A DNA stretch of 64,000 bases from an uncultured Roseobacter sp. (GTDB lineage: Bacteria; Pseudomonadota; Alphaproteobacteria; Rhodobacterales; Rhodobacteraceae). Both the position numbers and the translations under genes were made by a program. Shown piece by piece: positions 53,623 to 61,322 of this stretch. Positions within the stretch are counted from its first letter, which is position 1. Each line of letters starts with the position of its first letter. The DNA lies in contig NZ_CANMNK010000007.1 in assembly GCF_947499265.1 (NCBI RefSeq), forward strand, positions 62,001-126,000. Reading direction: 5' to 3'. The notes under the pieces were generated by a model. The model saw only the letters and a program-made list of their open reading frames with translations. It was not told the origin of the DNA and did not search any database.

Positions 53623-53653
53623 AAAGCCCCGGCGAAAACCGGGGCTTTTTCTT
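53623..53653 (+). terminator. Intrinsic terminator after the DUF3775 gene
   Basis: AAAGCCCCGG / CCGGGGCTTT, 10-bp perfect stem with a CGAAAA loop, followed by TTCTTTT. The A run on the left also allows function for the minus-strand lipoprotein gene. Confidence 0.88.
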
Positions 53654-53670
53654 TTGCGAGCAGGGCGCGA

Positions 53671-53925
53671 TCAGGGGCAGGCGGCGGTATAACGGGTGCC
53701 GTCGGCGTTCTGATAGACACAATCACCGCTGGCAGTGCGGCCGAGGAAATTGCCAGCAACGGCCCCGGCTGCCGCACCGATCAGGGCGCCTCTGCCACGG
53801 TCGTTGTCATCGAGGGCATACCCTACTGCAGCACCACCAAGGCTGCCGGCGATGGTGTTCTGGTCCTGGGTGGCGCAGGCGGCAAGCGCCGCGATCACGG
53901 GCAGCGTGAGAAATGCTCTATTCAT
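53671..53925 (-). CDS. Small glycine-zipper lipoprotein
   Basis: An 84-residue lipoprotein: signal peptide MNRAFLTLPVIAALAAC with lipobox LAAC at Cys17, then a glycine-zipper 2TM segment (IAGSLGGAAVGYALDD...GALIGAAAGAVAGNFLG) and a short tail with two Cys (GDCVYQNADG, TAACP). Small SlyB/OsmB-like proteins of this kind sit in the outer membrane; the exact role is unknown. Confidence 0.82.
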   Translation of the reverse strand: MNRAFLTLPVIAALAACATQDQNTIAGSLGGAAVGYALDDNDRGRGALIGAAAGAVAGNFLGRTASGDCVYQNADGTRYTAACP

Positions 53926-53949
53926 GATGTCACTCCTTTTGACTGCCGG

Positions 53950-53986
53950 AAAAACGCAACGGGGCGCGGGAAGGTTCCCGCGCCCC
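53950..53986 (-). terminator. Probable terminator of tpa
   Basis: Near-perfect palindrome GGGGCGCGGGAA-gg-TTCCCGCGCCCC (53961-53986). On the minus strand it is followed, after six bases, by TTTTT (53954-53950). It lies 51 bp beyond the tpa stop. Confidence 0.65.
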
Positions 53987-54036
53987 TTTAATCTAGGCGG
54001 TGCGTCGCTCAGGCCAGCAGCCCGTCCGCGCGGGCT

Positions 54037-55431
54037 TTAGCCGAAGACGCGGGTAAGGGCGCCGTCGACGGCCTCAACGATCTGGTTGATGTCGTCCTTG
54101 GTGGCGATCAGCGCAGGCGAGAAGCACAGCGTGTTGTTCTTGCCGGGCAGCGAGCGGTTGGTGGCACCGATGATCACCGCCTGCTTCATGCAATCGCCGA
54201 CCACGGCCTGCACCATCTTCTCGGCGGCCGGTTCGCGTGTGGCACGGTCTGCGACCAGTTCGGCACCGACGAAGAGGCCTTTGCCACGCACATCACCGAT
54301 CACGGGGTGCTTGTCCTGCAACTCGCGCAGCTTGTCGACCATATAGTCACCCATCTGCACCGTATTCTCGAGCAGGTTCTCATCTTCGATGATCCGCATG
54401 TTTTCCAGCGCCGCCGCCGGACCCGCCGTGCAGCCGCCGAAGGTCGAGATGTCGCGGAAATAGTTCATGTGGTCCGAGGTGTCGTCCTTGAACATGTCAA
54501 AGACTTCGTTGGTGGTCGCGAGGCAGGAGATCGCGGCATAGCCGGAGGCCACACCTTTCGCCATCGTGACCATGTCTGGCTGGATGCCATAGTGCTGGTA
54601 GCCGAACCATGTGCCGGTCCGGCCCACCCCGCAAACGACCTCATCGATGTGCAGCAGGATGTCGTACTTTTTGCAGATCTCGGCAACGCGGGGCCAGTAG
54701 CCATCGGGTGCTTCGATTACGCCGCCGCCAGCGGTGACGGGCTCAAGGCAAAGCGCGCCCACGGTGTCGGGACCTTCGCGCAGAATGATCTCTTCGATCT
54801 GGTTGGCGGCCCATTCACCGTAGTTCTGCTCGGGCGCGCCTTCCTGCTCGTGCTTACGGTACTCCAGGCAATGCGGCACGCGGACAAAGCCCGGCGTGTA
54901 GGGGCCGTATTGCGCGTTGCGCTCGTCCTGACCGCCCGCGCTGAGGCAGGCGATGGTGGTGCCGTGATAGTCGCGGTCGCGATAGAGGATCTTGTGCTTC
55001 TTGCCACCATAGCGCTTGTGCGCGATCTGGCGGACCATCTTGAAGGCTTTCTCATTCGCCTCCGAGCCGGAGTTGGCATAGTAGATACGGTCAAGACCCG
55101 GCACCTTGGTCAGCAGCTTTTCGGCAAAGAGCGCGCCCGGCACGGAGCCCACGGTGCCGCCGAAGAAGTTCATTTTCACGATGGCGTCGCGCACGGCATC
55201 GCCCATGGTTTCGCGGCCATAGCCCACATTCACCGTCCAGACGCCCCCCGAAACGGCGTCGATATGCTCGATGCCTTTCTGGTCCCAGACCCGCAGGCCC
55301 TTGCCTTCGATGATGATCTTGGGATCGGCGCCGGTAAAGAAGGGCTGGTGCTGGATCAGGTGGTGCCACACATTTGCGCGGTCCGCTTCGACGACGCGGC
55401 TAAGGTCGTTCTCGTTGAAATTGCCGTCCAT
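54037..55431 (-). CDS. tpa: Taurine-pyruvate aminotransferase
   Basis: A 464-residue class III PLP transaminase (EC 2.6.1.77) converting taurine and pyruvate to sulfoacetaldehyde and alanine. Seen: VVEADRANVWHHLIQHQPF, DAVSGGVWTVNVGYG, IYYANSGSEANEKAFKMVRQIAHKRYG, RDRDYHGTTIACLSAGGQ, LHIDEVVCGVGRTGTWFGYQHYGIQPDMVTMAKGVASGYAAISC with the PLP lysine near 291. Tpa identity is supported by the flanking tauABC and by xsc. It is alone on its transcript, divergent from the oxidoreductase remnant, with a predicted TauR operator upstream. Confidence 0.95.
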   Translation of the reverse strand: MDGNFNENDLSRVVEADRANVWHHLIQHQPFFTGADPKIIIEGKGLRVWDQKGIEHIDAVSGGVWTVNVGYGRETMGDAVRDAIVKMNFFGGTVGSVPGALFAEKLLTKVPGLDRIYYANSGSEANEKAFKMVRQIAHKRYGGKKHKILYRDRDYHGTTIACLSAGGQDERNAQYGPYTPGFVRVPHCLEYRKHEQEGAPEQNYGEWAANQIEEIILREGPDTVGALCLEPVTAGGGVIEAPDGYWPRVAEICKKYDILLHIDEVVCGVGRTGTWFGYQHYGIQPDMVTMAKGVASGYAAISCLATTNEVFDMFKDDTSDHMNYFRDISTFGGCTAGPAAALENMRIIEDENLLENTVQMGDYMVDKLRELQDKHPVIGDVRGKGLFVGAELVADRATREPAAEKMVQAVVGDCMKQAVIIGATNRSLPGKNNTLCFSPALIATKDDINQIVEAVDGALTRVFG

Positions 55432-55523
55432 GGGTCGGGCCTTTCTGTTAGCGTAGAATCAGGTGAAATCGGATGGCGAGCGATCCGGATTTGACTGACA
55501 TGACTGTTTTTCAGGCACTGGAA

Positions 55524-55556
55524 GTAGGGCCAGATATACCACAAAGATAGATCCAG
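55524..55556 (-). promoter_or_regulatory. Predicted TauR operator of tpa
   Basis: Reading toward tpa, CTGGATCTAT (55556-55547) and CTGGCCCTAC (55533-55524) are direct repeats 23 bp start to start, 93-125 bp upstream of the ATG. The second half-site is nearly identical to the proximal one at xsc (CTGGCCCTAA). Confidence 0.7.
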
Positions 55557-55693
55557 ATAGGCTGGTTGATCAAGCGATATCGGGTGCAGTGCCCTGTATT
55601 TATGGGCCAATTGGTACCAGCCAGTCAAATCCCATGCCAATATCACCCCGTTGACCGGTGCCGCATTTGTGAGCAACACCCGCGGCCATTTAA

Positions 55694-56401
55694 ATCCCTG
55701 ACGCTCTTTGGCGTGTAACTGCCCCCGATGCCGCCCCAGCCCAAGCGCTGGAGGGTGATCTGACGCTGGACGTGGCAGGGCACGAGGTGACGGCGGCCTC
55801 GGTGATCATTGCGACCAATGGCTATTCTGACAGTCTGGTCAAAGGGCTGAAGCAGTCGGTGCTGTCGCTCTATTCCAAGCAGATGGCGACCGATCCGTTG
55901 TCGGAAAGCGAGATCGGGCCGATCCTGCCACAGGGGCATATGATTTCTGACACCAAGCGCCTGATCATGTACACGCGGCGTGAACCCGGCGGGCAGATGT
56001 GTTTCGGCGGCATTGGCTTCAGCGACCGGCGGGGCGGCTTCGGTGGGTTCGGTTGGATTGAAAAAGATGCACCGGAGACCGTTCCCAGCCGCAAGGGCGT
56101 GAAGTGGTGTTGCAAATGGAGCGGGCGCATTGCGTTGACCGAAGATCGGGTGCCGCATTTGCATGGGCCCGCCCCCGATCTGATTGTTGGTCTGGAGTAC
56201 AACGGGCGGGGCGTGGCAATGAGCCATGTGATGGGGCGCGAACTGGCCCGCAGGGCGCTGGACACCTCGGCGGAGGATCTACCGTTTCCGGTGACGAAGA
56301 TTCCGTCCTACAAATTCCGCACCTCACAGGTGCTTGGCGCCGGGTTGGCCATGGCCGTGCTGCGCAGGCGCGACCAGATGGAGTGGAAAAGCGACGCCTG
56401 A
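55694..56401 (+). pseudogene. 5'-truncated FAD-dependent oxidoreductase (DadA/PuuB-like) remnant
   Basis: The open frame from 55694 (after an in-frame TAA at 55691) encodes only the C-terminal half of a DAO-family flavoprotein. It begins within the substrate domain (GDLTLDVAGHEVTAASVIIATNGYSD) and ends with the FAD-contacting VGLEYNGRGVAMSHVMGRELARRAL and MAVLRRRDQ. The N-terminal dinucleotide-binding domain (GxGxxG) of about 200 residues is missing. A GTG at 55772 could start a 209-residue product, but it could not bind FAD normally. It sits between tpa and tauA, so it may be what remains of an amine/taurine dehydrogenase (TauY-like); that identity is a guess. Confidence 0.8.
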
Positions 56402-56408
56402 TGGTAAA

Positions 56409-56441
56409 CTGGACTCATCTAGATGCAGAAAGTGGACGTTT
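56409..56441 (+). promoter_or_regulatory. Predicted TauR operator of tauABC
   Basis: CTGGACTCAT (56409-56418) and GTGGACGTTT (56432-56441) are direct repeats 23 bp start to start, pointing toward tauA. The first matches CTGGACYTAA at 8 of 10 positions; the second is weaker (6 of 10). Confidence 0.6.
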
Positions 56442-56590
56442 GTTCTGATGCGCGCAACGTCACTATGCCGGGCGATGGAAGGCAGAAGGCCCTCCTGACT
56501 TCAGGCTTTTGCAATAGAGACTTTCAGGATTTTACAATGTCCTGAGATGATCAAAAAAGAGAGGCATAAATATCGGGCAGTTCCATTAAG

Positions 56591-56640
56591 ATGACAGTTT
56601 TGTGCCAATAATGCTCTTGCAGGCGCTTCAAAACTGACAT
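56591..56640. repeat. 12-bp inverted repeat in the tauA leader
   Basis: ATGACAGTTTTG (56591-56602) and CAAAACTGACAT (56629-56640), one mismatch, 26-nt loop. It could fold in the leader RNA or be a second regulator's operator. It lies about 100 bp upstream of the tauA start. Confidence 0.5.
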
Positions 56641-56742
56641 TGGATGACGATGTGCAGCGAAATCAAGAAGCGGCATGAAGCCGTGACGCACCAATAGAAG
56701 GCCGCCTTTGGAAGGTCGGCGTATGATCAACGGGAGAAAAAA

Positions 56743-57744
56743 ATGATCAAGAAGACAGCATGTGCTTTTGTAGCGGGCGCCGTGATGGCGCTGAGCGCGC
56801 AAACAGCCGCAGCAGACGGCCACGGTGAGATCACCGTAGGCTATTTCCTTGAATGGCCGATGCCGTTCCTGGCGGCGAAAGCCTCGGGCGCCTATGATGA
56901 GGCACTCGGGATGAAGGTGAATTGGGTGTCCTTCGAGACCGGCACGGCGATGTCGGCGGCAATGGCATCAGGTGATGTGCAAATCTCCGTCAGCCAGGGT
57001 GTGCCGCCGTTCGTTGTGGCAACCTCGGGCGGCCAGGACATCCAGATCGTGGATGTGGCGGTCTCCTATTCGGAAAACGACAACTGTGTCGTGGCTGCAT
57101 CGCTGGAGATTGACAAGGACAGCGCGGGTGAGTTGGCCGGTAAGAAGGTGGCTGTGCCGCTGGGCACTGCGGCGCATTATGGGTTCCTGCGCCAGATGGA
57201 TCACTTTGGCGTGGACCTGGCGTCGCTGCAGATCGTCGACATGGCACCGCCAGAAGGAGCTGCTGCCCTGAGCCAGGGCGCGGTTGACTTTGCCTGCGGG
57301 TGGGGTGGTGGCCTCGCGCGGATGAGAGAATATGGCAACATCCTTCTGACCGGTGCGGAAAAGCAGGAACTTGGCATTCTGGTCTTTGACGTGACCTCGG
57401 CCCCGGCCTCCTACATTGCCGAGAGCGGTGATGTCGTTGCGAAGTTCGCGGCGGTGACGGCTGCGGCAAACGCCGAGTGGAAGGCCAACCAGAGCGACGA
57501 GATGCTGGCGGTGATCGCCGAGCAATCCGGTATGGATTTGGAAGCGGCGCGCGCTTCGATTTCGGGCTTTGAATTCCCTTCTGTCGAAGAGCAGCTTTCC
57601 GAAGCCTGGCTTGGCGGCAATGCAGCGACCTTCATGAAAGGCGTGGCGGATGTCTTCGTTGAATCGGGCTCCATCGACAAGGCGCTCGACAGCTACGAGG
57701 ACGCGGTGAACACCGGTCCGCTCTCAGCAGCCAAGGGTATGTAA
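56743..57744 (+). CDS. tauA: Taurine ABC transporter substrate-binding protein
   Basis: A 333-residue periplasmic binding protein (NMT1/TauA-like). Signal peptide MIKKTACAFVAGAVMALSAQTAAA, then GEITVGYFLEWPMPFLAAKASGAYDEALGMKVNWVSFETGTAMSAAMASGDVQISVSQGVPPFVVA, and CVVAASLEIDKDSAGELAGKKVAVPLGTAAHYGFL. It should deliver taurine to TauBC. Tandem placement with tauBC and divergent tpa supports taurine over other sulfonates. GGGAGAAAAAA precedes the ATG. A hairpin separates it from tauB. Confidence 0.95.
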   Translation: MIKKTACAFVAGAVMALSAQTAAADGHGEITVGYFLEWPMPFLAAKASGAYDEALGMKVNWVSFETGTAMSAAMASGDVQISVSQGVPPFVVATSGGQDIQIVDVAVSYSENDNCVVAASLEIDKDSAGELAGKKVAVPLGTAAHYGFLRQMDHFGVDLASLQIVDMAPPEGAAALSQGAVDFACGWGGGLARMREYGNILLTGAEKQELGILVFDVTSAPASYIAESGDVVAKFAAVTAAANAEWKANQSDEMLAVIAEQSGMDLEAARASISGFEFPSVEEQLSEAWLGGNAATFMKGVADVFVESGSIDKALDSYEDAVNTGPLSAAKGM

Positions 57745-57753
57745 AACATACTG

Positions 57754-57782
57754 TAACGGCGCGAGGCATCCTCGCGCCGTTA
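57754..57782 (+). terminator. Strong hairpin between tauA and tauB
   Basis: TAACGGCGCGAGG-cat-CCTCGCGCCGTTA, a 13-bp perfect stem starting 10 bp after the tauA stop, followed by CTCTTT. Such hairpins after binding-protein genes usually cause partial termination and protect the upstream mRNA, giving more TauA than TauBC. Confidence 0.7.
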
Positions 57783-57854
57783 CTCTTTAAGGACCAGAGG
57801 CGGGGCCAACCCTGCCCGGCAAGCCGCCCTTTTTGGGCAACAGGTGGGGACCTC

Positions 57855-58661
57855 ATGACCGGATTATCTATAGAAAATTTATCGATGCGCTTTGAGTTGC
57901 CCAACGGCGATCATGTGCAGGCTTTGCAGGATGTGTCGCTTGACCTCAAGGCGGGGGAATTGCTGAGCGTGCTGGGGCCATCGGGCTGCGGCAAGACCAC
58001 ATTGCTGAATATCGTGGCGGGTTTTCTGGCGCCGACCGCCGGAGAGTTGATCCTGAACGGCCACAAGGTGACGGGGCCGGATGCGGAACGCGGCATGGTG
58101 TTCCAGCAGGGGGCCTTGTTCGAGTGGATGTCGGTGCGCGAGAACGTAGGCTTTGGCCCCTCGATGAAGGGCACGCCGAAGCGCGACAAGGACGAAACGG
58201 TGGACCATCTGCTCGATGTGGTCGGTCTGCAGGACTTCAAGGAAAAGGCGGTCTACGAGCTGTCAGGCGGGATGCAGCAGCGGGTCGCCTTGGCGCGCTG
58301 TCTGGCCAATGATCCCGATGTTATCCTGATGGATGAGCCGCTGGGCGCGCTTGACGCGCTCACGCGCGAGAAGATGCAGAGCCTGGTGCTGAAGCTCTGG
58401 AAAGAGACCGGTAAGACCATCATCCTCATCACCCACTCGGTGGAGGAAGCTTTGCTCTTGGGCGAACGCCTGATCGTGATGGCGCCGCGGCCCGGACGCA
58501 TCCACAAGGAATACCGGTTGCCCTTTGCGGATCTCGGCGTGGATGCCGATCTGCGCGAAGTGAAGAAACATCCCGACTTTGGGCCCAAGCGCGAAGAGAT
58601 CTTGAACATGATCTGGGATATGGAAGAAGAAATTATGGGCGGTAAGGAGGACGCGGCATGA
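57855..58661 (+). CDS. tauB: Taurine ABC transporter ATP-binding protein
   Basis: A 268-residue ABC ATPase. Walker A is GPSGCGKTTLLN near residue 42, Q-loop MVFQQGALFEW, signature LSGGMQQRVALAR near 140, Walker B VILMDEPLGALDA and the H-loop TH in ILITHSVEEA. It belongs to the SsuB/TauB nitrate-sulfonate class. GGTGGGG precedes ATG 57855, 110 bp after tauA; it overlaps tauC by 4 bp. Confidence 0.95.
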   Translation: MTGLSIENLSMRFELPNGDHVQALQDVSLDLKAGELLSVLGPSGCGKTTLLNIVAGFLAPTAGELILNGHKVTGPDAERGMVFQQGALFEWMSVRENVGFGPSMKGTPKRDKDETVDHLLDVVGLQDFKEKAVYELSGGMQQRVALARCLANDPDVILMDEPLGALDALTREKMQSLVLKLWKETGKTIILITHSVEEALLLGERLIVMAPRPGRIHKEYRLPFADLGVDADLREVKKHPDFGPKREEILNMIWDMEEEIMGGKEDAA

Positions 58662-59926
58662 TCCCTTTACTGATCTATATCATCATCTTTGTCGCCGCTT
58701 TCTTCATTGTCACCAAGGTGGTGCAGGGGGCTGGCCTCTCGGACTACACCTCGCTGAAAACCGTGACCTTCGGGGATGAAAGTGCGGTGCGGCCCAACCG
58801 GGCGGCGGGCATCATCTCGATCCTGACGATCTTCCTGATGTGGGGGATCTTCACCGGCTCCAGCCTGTTGCCGGGGTTCCTGCATGCGCCGGGCCCCTAT
58901 GAGGGCACGACGAGCTTTACCTATACCGCACAGGCCGAAGGCCAGGCGCCCGATGACGCGACCGTCACCGTCGTTGTGCATCCGCGCGAGGTCGCGACGG
59001 ATGCGCCGGAAGTCGATCCGGGCGACGGCTTTGCCAAGAACGATTCCGCGGCAATTGCACAGTGGCGCACCGGTCTGATCAACGTGGACCGCAACGATGA
59101 CATCACCAAGAAAGATGGCGCCAAAGTCATCGCCATCAACGGCGAAAAGATCGCGCCAGGTGAGACGGTGAAGGTTGATGGCGGTGCGGTGACCCTGTCG
59201 GACAAGGGCACGCCGAACTTTGAGCCCACCAGGGGCTGGCAGATGGAACCGCTCTACCTGCCTGCGCCTGAGGCCGTCTGGACCCGTTCGCTTGAGATCA
59301 TGAGCTCCGGCTTCCGGAACTTCACGCTGCTTGAGCACCTGGGATACTCGCTCTTCCGCGTGGTCGTAGGCTTTCTGATCGGTGCTGTCGTTGGCATCCC
59401 GCTGGGCTATGCGATGGGTCTGAGTGACTGGTTTCGGGGCTGGTTTGACCCGATTGTCGAGTTCATGCGGCCGGTGCCGCCGCTGGCGCTGATCCCGCTG
59501 GTGATCATCTGGGCGGGTATCGGTGAGGCGGGCAAGATCATCCTGCTGTTCCTGGCGGCTCTATGGATCATGGCGATTGCGGCGCGGTCCGGGGTCTCGG
59601 GCGTGAAGATCTCCAAGGTGCACGCGGCTTATAGCCTCGGCGCCAGCAAGTGGCAGATCATGCGCCACGTGATCGTGCCGAACTCGCTGCCCGAGATCTT
59701 CACCGGCGCGCGGGTTGCGATGGGGGTCTGCTGGGGCACGGTGGTTGCCGCTGAACTGGTCGCAGCCGAACAGGGGGCCGGCATGATGATCATGACCGCC
59801 TCGAAGTTCCAGAACACCGATATCGTGATCATGGGCATCATCCTCATCGGCGTCATCGGCTTCGGCATCGACATGCTCATGCGATGGGCCGAACGCATCC
59901 TCGTCCCATGGAAAGGCAAAGGGTGA
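58658..59926 (+). CDS. tauC: Taurine ABC transporter permease with an extra N-terminal half
   Basis: A 422-residue permease. The usual TauC core is the C-terminal ~220 residues, starting at LPAPEAVWTRSLEIMSSGFRN and containing the EAA loop (SGVKISKVHAAYSLGASKWQIMRHVIVPNSLPEIFTG). In front of it are two added hydrophobic helices (about 3-25 and 50-68) and a soluble domain of ~130 residues (about 70-205; VTVVVHPREV, KVIAINGEKIAPGETVKVDGG). E. coli TauC is about 275 residues, so this is much longer. The start overlaps tauB (ATGA), so the extension is part of the gene. Its role is unknown. Confidence 0.93.
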   Translation: MIPLLIYIIIFVAAFFIVTKVVQGAGLSDYTSLKTVTFGDESAVRPNRAAGIISILTIFLMWGIFTGSSLLPGFLHAPGPYEGTTSFTYTAQAEGQAPDDATVTVVVHPREVATDAPEVDPGDGFAKNDSAAIAQWRTGLINVDRNDDITKKDGAKVIAINGEKIAPGETVKVDGGAVTLSDKGTPNFEPTRGWQMEPLYLPAPEAVWTRSLEIMSSGFRNFTLLEHLGYSLFRVVVGFLIGAVVGIPLGYAMGLSDWFRGWFDPIVEFMRPVPPLALIPLVIIWAGIGEAGKIILLFLAALWIMAIAARSGVSGVKISKVHAAYSLGASKWQIMRHVIVPNSLPEIFTGARVAMGVCWGTVVAAELVAAEQGAGMMIMTASKFQNTDIVIMGIILIGVIGFGIDMLMRWAERILVPWKGKG

Positions 59927-59951
59927 CGCAGCTGGAATCACCTAAATCCGG

Positions 59952-59977
59952 AAAGGCCCCGTGTGGGGCCTTTCTGC
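59952..59977 (+). terminator. Intrinsic terminator of tauABC
   Basis: AAAGGCCCC-gtgt-GGGGCCTTT, 9-bp perfect stem starting 26 bp after tauC, followed by CTGCT. The A-rich left flank also suits the opposite direction. Confidence 0.75.
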
Positions 59978-60128
59978 TATTGGCGACCGATCATTTGTGT
60001 AGCGGCATGCCAAAAGCAACATAACTGCGTCAGAAATCCCCAAAAACGTTCAGAATTACTCAATAAGCTTGTGTAATCGTGGATCATCAGTATCCCTGAG
60101 GAAACGAGCATATAAAAGGCAGGCTACC

Positions 60129-61181
60129 ATGACATCCGAAACTCCCTTTGAGGGCGCCATGCCGGTGGATCCTGCGTCTAAACCTGCGGCTGCGTGGGTG
60201 AGCATTCTGGCCAAATATCGCGACCCGAACCCGGCGCGGTCGACCTTTGAAATTGCGGTGAGCCTTATCCCGTTTCTGGCAATCTGGGCCATCGCATGGT
60301 GGCTGCTGTCGATCAGCTATTGGGCGGCGTTTGCCCTTGCCTGCCTCAACGGACTGTTCCTCGTGCGCCTTTTTTGCATTCAACACGATTGCGGGCACGG
60401 GTCGTTTTTTGCCAATCGTGTGCTCAGCGACTGGACCGGGCGCGCCTTGGGCGTGCTGACACTGACGCCTTATGACGTCTGGCGACGGTCGCACGCGTTT
60501 CACCATGCCAGCGCTGGCAATCTGGACAAGCGTGGCATGGGTGATGTGGTCACGTTGACAGTTGACGAATATCGCGCGCGCGGCTGGTTTGGCCGGCTGC
60601 GGTATCGCGCTTACCGCAATCCCCTGGTTCTGTTTGTGCTGGGGCCCGCCTACCTGTTTTACCTCGAAAACCGGCTGCCTTTTGGCATGATGGACGATGG
60701 TTGGCGCATCTGGCTGAGCTCGATGGGTACCAATCTGGGCGTGGCGCTGACGGTGGGGCTGATCGTTTACTTTGGCGGCCTTATGCCACTGCTGCTGGTG
60801 TTTGTGCCGACAACGCTGGTGGCCGCGACGCTGGGTGTCTGGCTGTTTTACGTTCAGCATCAATTCGAAGAAACGCAATGGGACCAGCCAGAGGATTGGG
60901 CGCTACACGAAGCGGCGCTGCATGGCTCTTCGCATTATGTAATGCCTGGGATTTTGCAGTGGTTTACCGCCAATATTGGCATTCATCATGTGCACCATCT
61001 TTACAGCCGTATTCCCTTTTACCGGCTGAAAGAAGTGTTGCGCGATCATAGCGAATTGGCAGAGGCCCAACGGCTGAGCATTCGCGAAAGCATCGCCTGC
61101 GCGCGCCTGCACCTTTGGGATGAAAAACAACGGCGCTTGCTGTCATTTCGCCAGATGCGTGCGGCCTACGGCGTGATCTGA
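60129..61181 (+). CDS. Membrane fatty acid desaturase
   Basis: A 350-residue di-iron desaturase with four hydrophobic segments. The three histidine boxes are visible: HDCGHGSF near 87, HAFHH near 122 and NIGIHHVHH near 283. It introduces double bonds into acyl chains or hydroxylates a related lipid; the regiospecificity cannot be read. The ATG at 60129 follows AAGGCAGG; the frame is open from 60069. It lies after the tauC terminator and appears independent of the taurine genes. Confidence 0.92.
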   Translation: MTSETPFEGAMPVDPASKPAAAWVSILAKYRDPNPARSTFEIAVSLIPFLAIWAIAWWLLSISYWAAFALACLNGLFLVRLFCIQHDCGHGSFFANRVLSDWTGRALGVLTLTPYDVWRRSHAFHHASAGNLDKRGMGDVVTLTVDEYRARGWFGRLRYRAYRNPLVLFVLGPAYLFYLENRLPFGMMDDGWRIWLSSMGTNLGVALTVGLIVYFGGLMPLLLVFVPTTLVAATLGVWLFYVQHQFEETQWDQPEDWALHEAALHGSSHYVMPGILQWFTANIGIHHVHHLYSRIPFYRLKEVLRDHSELAEAQRLSIRESIACARLHLWDEKQRRLLSFRQMRAAYGVI

Positions 61182-61322
61182 GCATCACGGTAAGGCTAAC
61201 GGTACAGCGCCCATCGCAGTGCGTTCCGCTTCGCGAAACCGTTGCTGGCGATCGTGCCTGGCGACCATTCAGGTGGCTTCGGCATCCATCGCGCTGACGG
61301 CGCCAATGATGGGACACCAACC

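Larger units (their letters stand above)
56402..56742. other. 341-bp region upstream of tauA
   Basis: This gene-free stretch holds the predicted TauR operator at its far end (56409-56441) and a large inverted repeat in the middle (56591-56640). The distance from operator to tauA ATG is about 300 bp, so the mRNA would have a long leader unless a second promoter exists. A minus-strand open frame here (56823-56551) has no protein-like features and is not called. Confidence 0.6.

Noticed and set aside
52199..53925. Treating ppk2, the DUF3775 gene and the glycine-zipper lipoprotein as part of the taurine system
   Set aside because: They have their own terminators or opposite strands, and no TauR-like repeats; proximity alone is not evidence.
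54307..55494. A 395-codon + strand frame opposite tpa
   Set aside because: Antisense to tpa; composition (His/Val/Ala-rich) is typical of complement translation.
56551..56823. A 90-codon minus-strand frame upstream of tauA
   Set aside because: It overlaps the tauA signal-peptide region and has an odd Cys/His/Arg composition; the region is better read as a leader.
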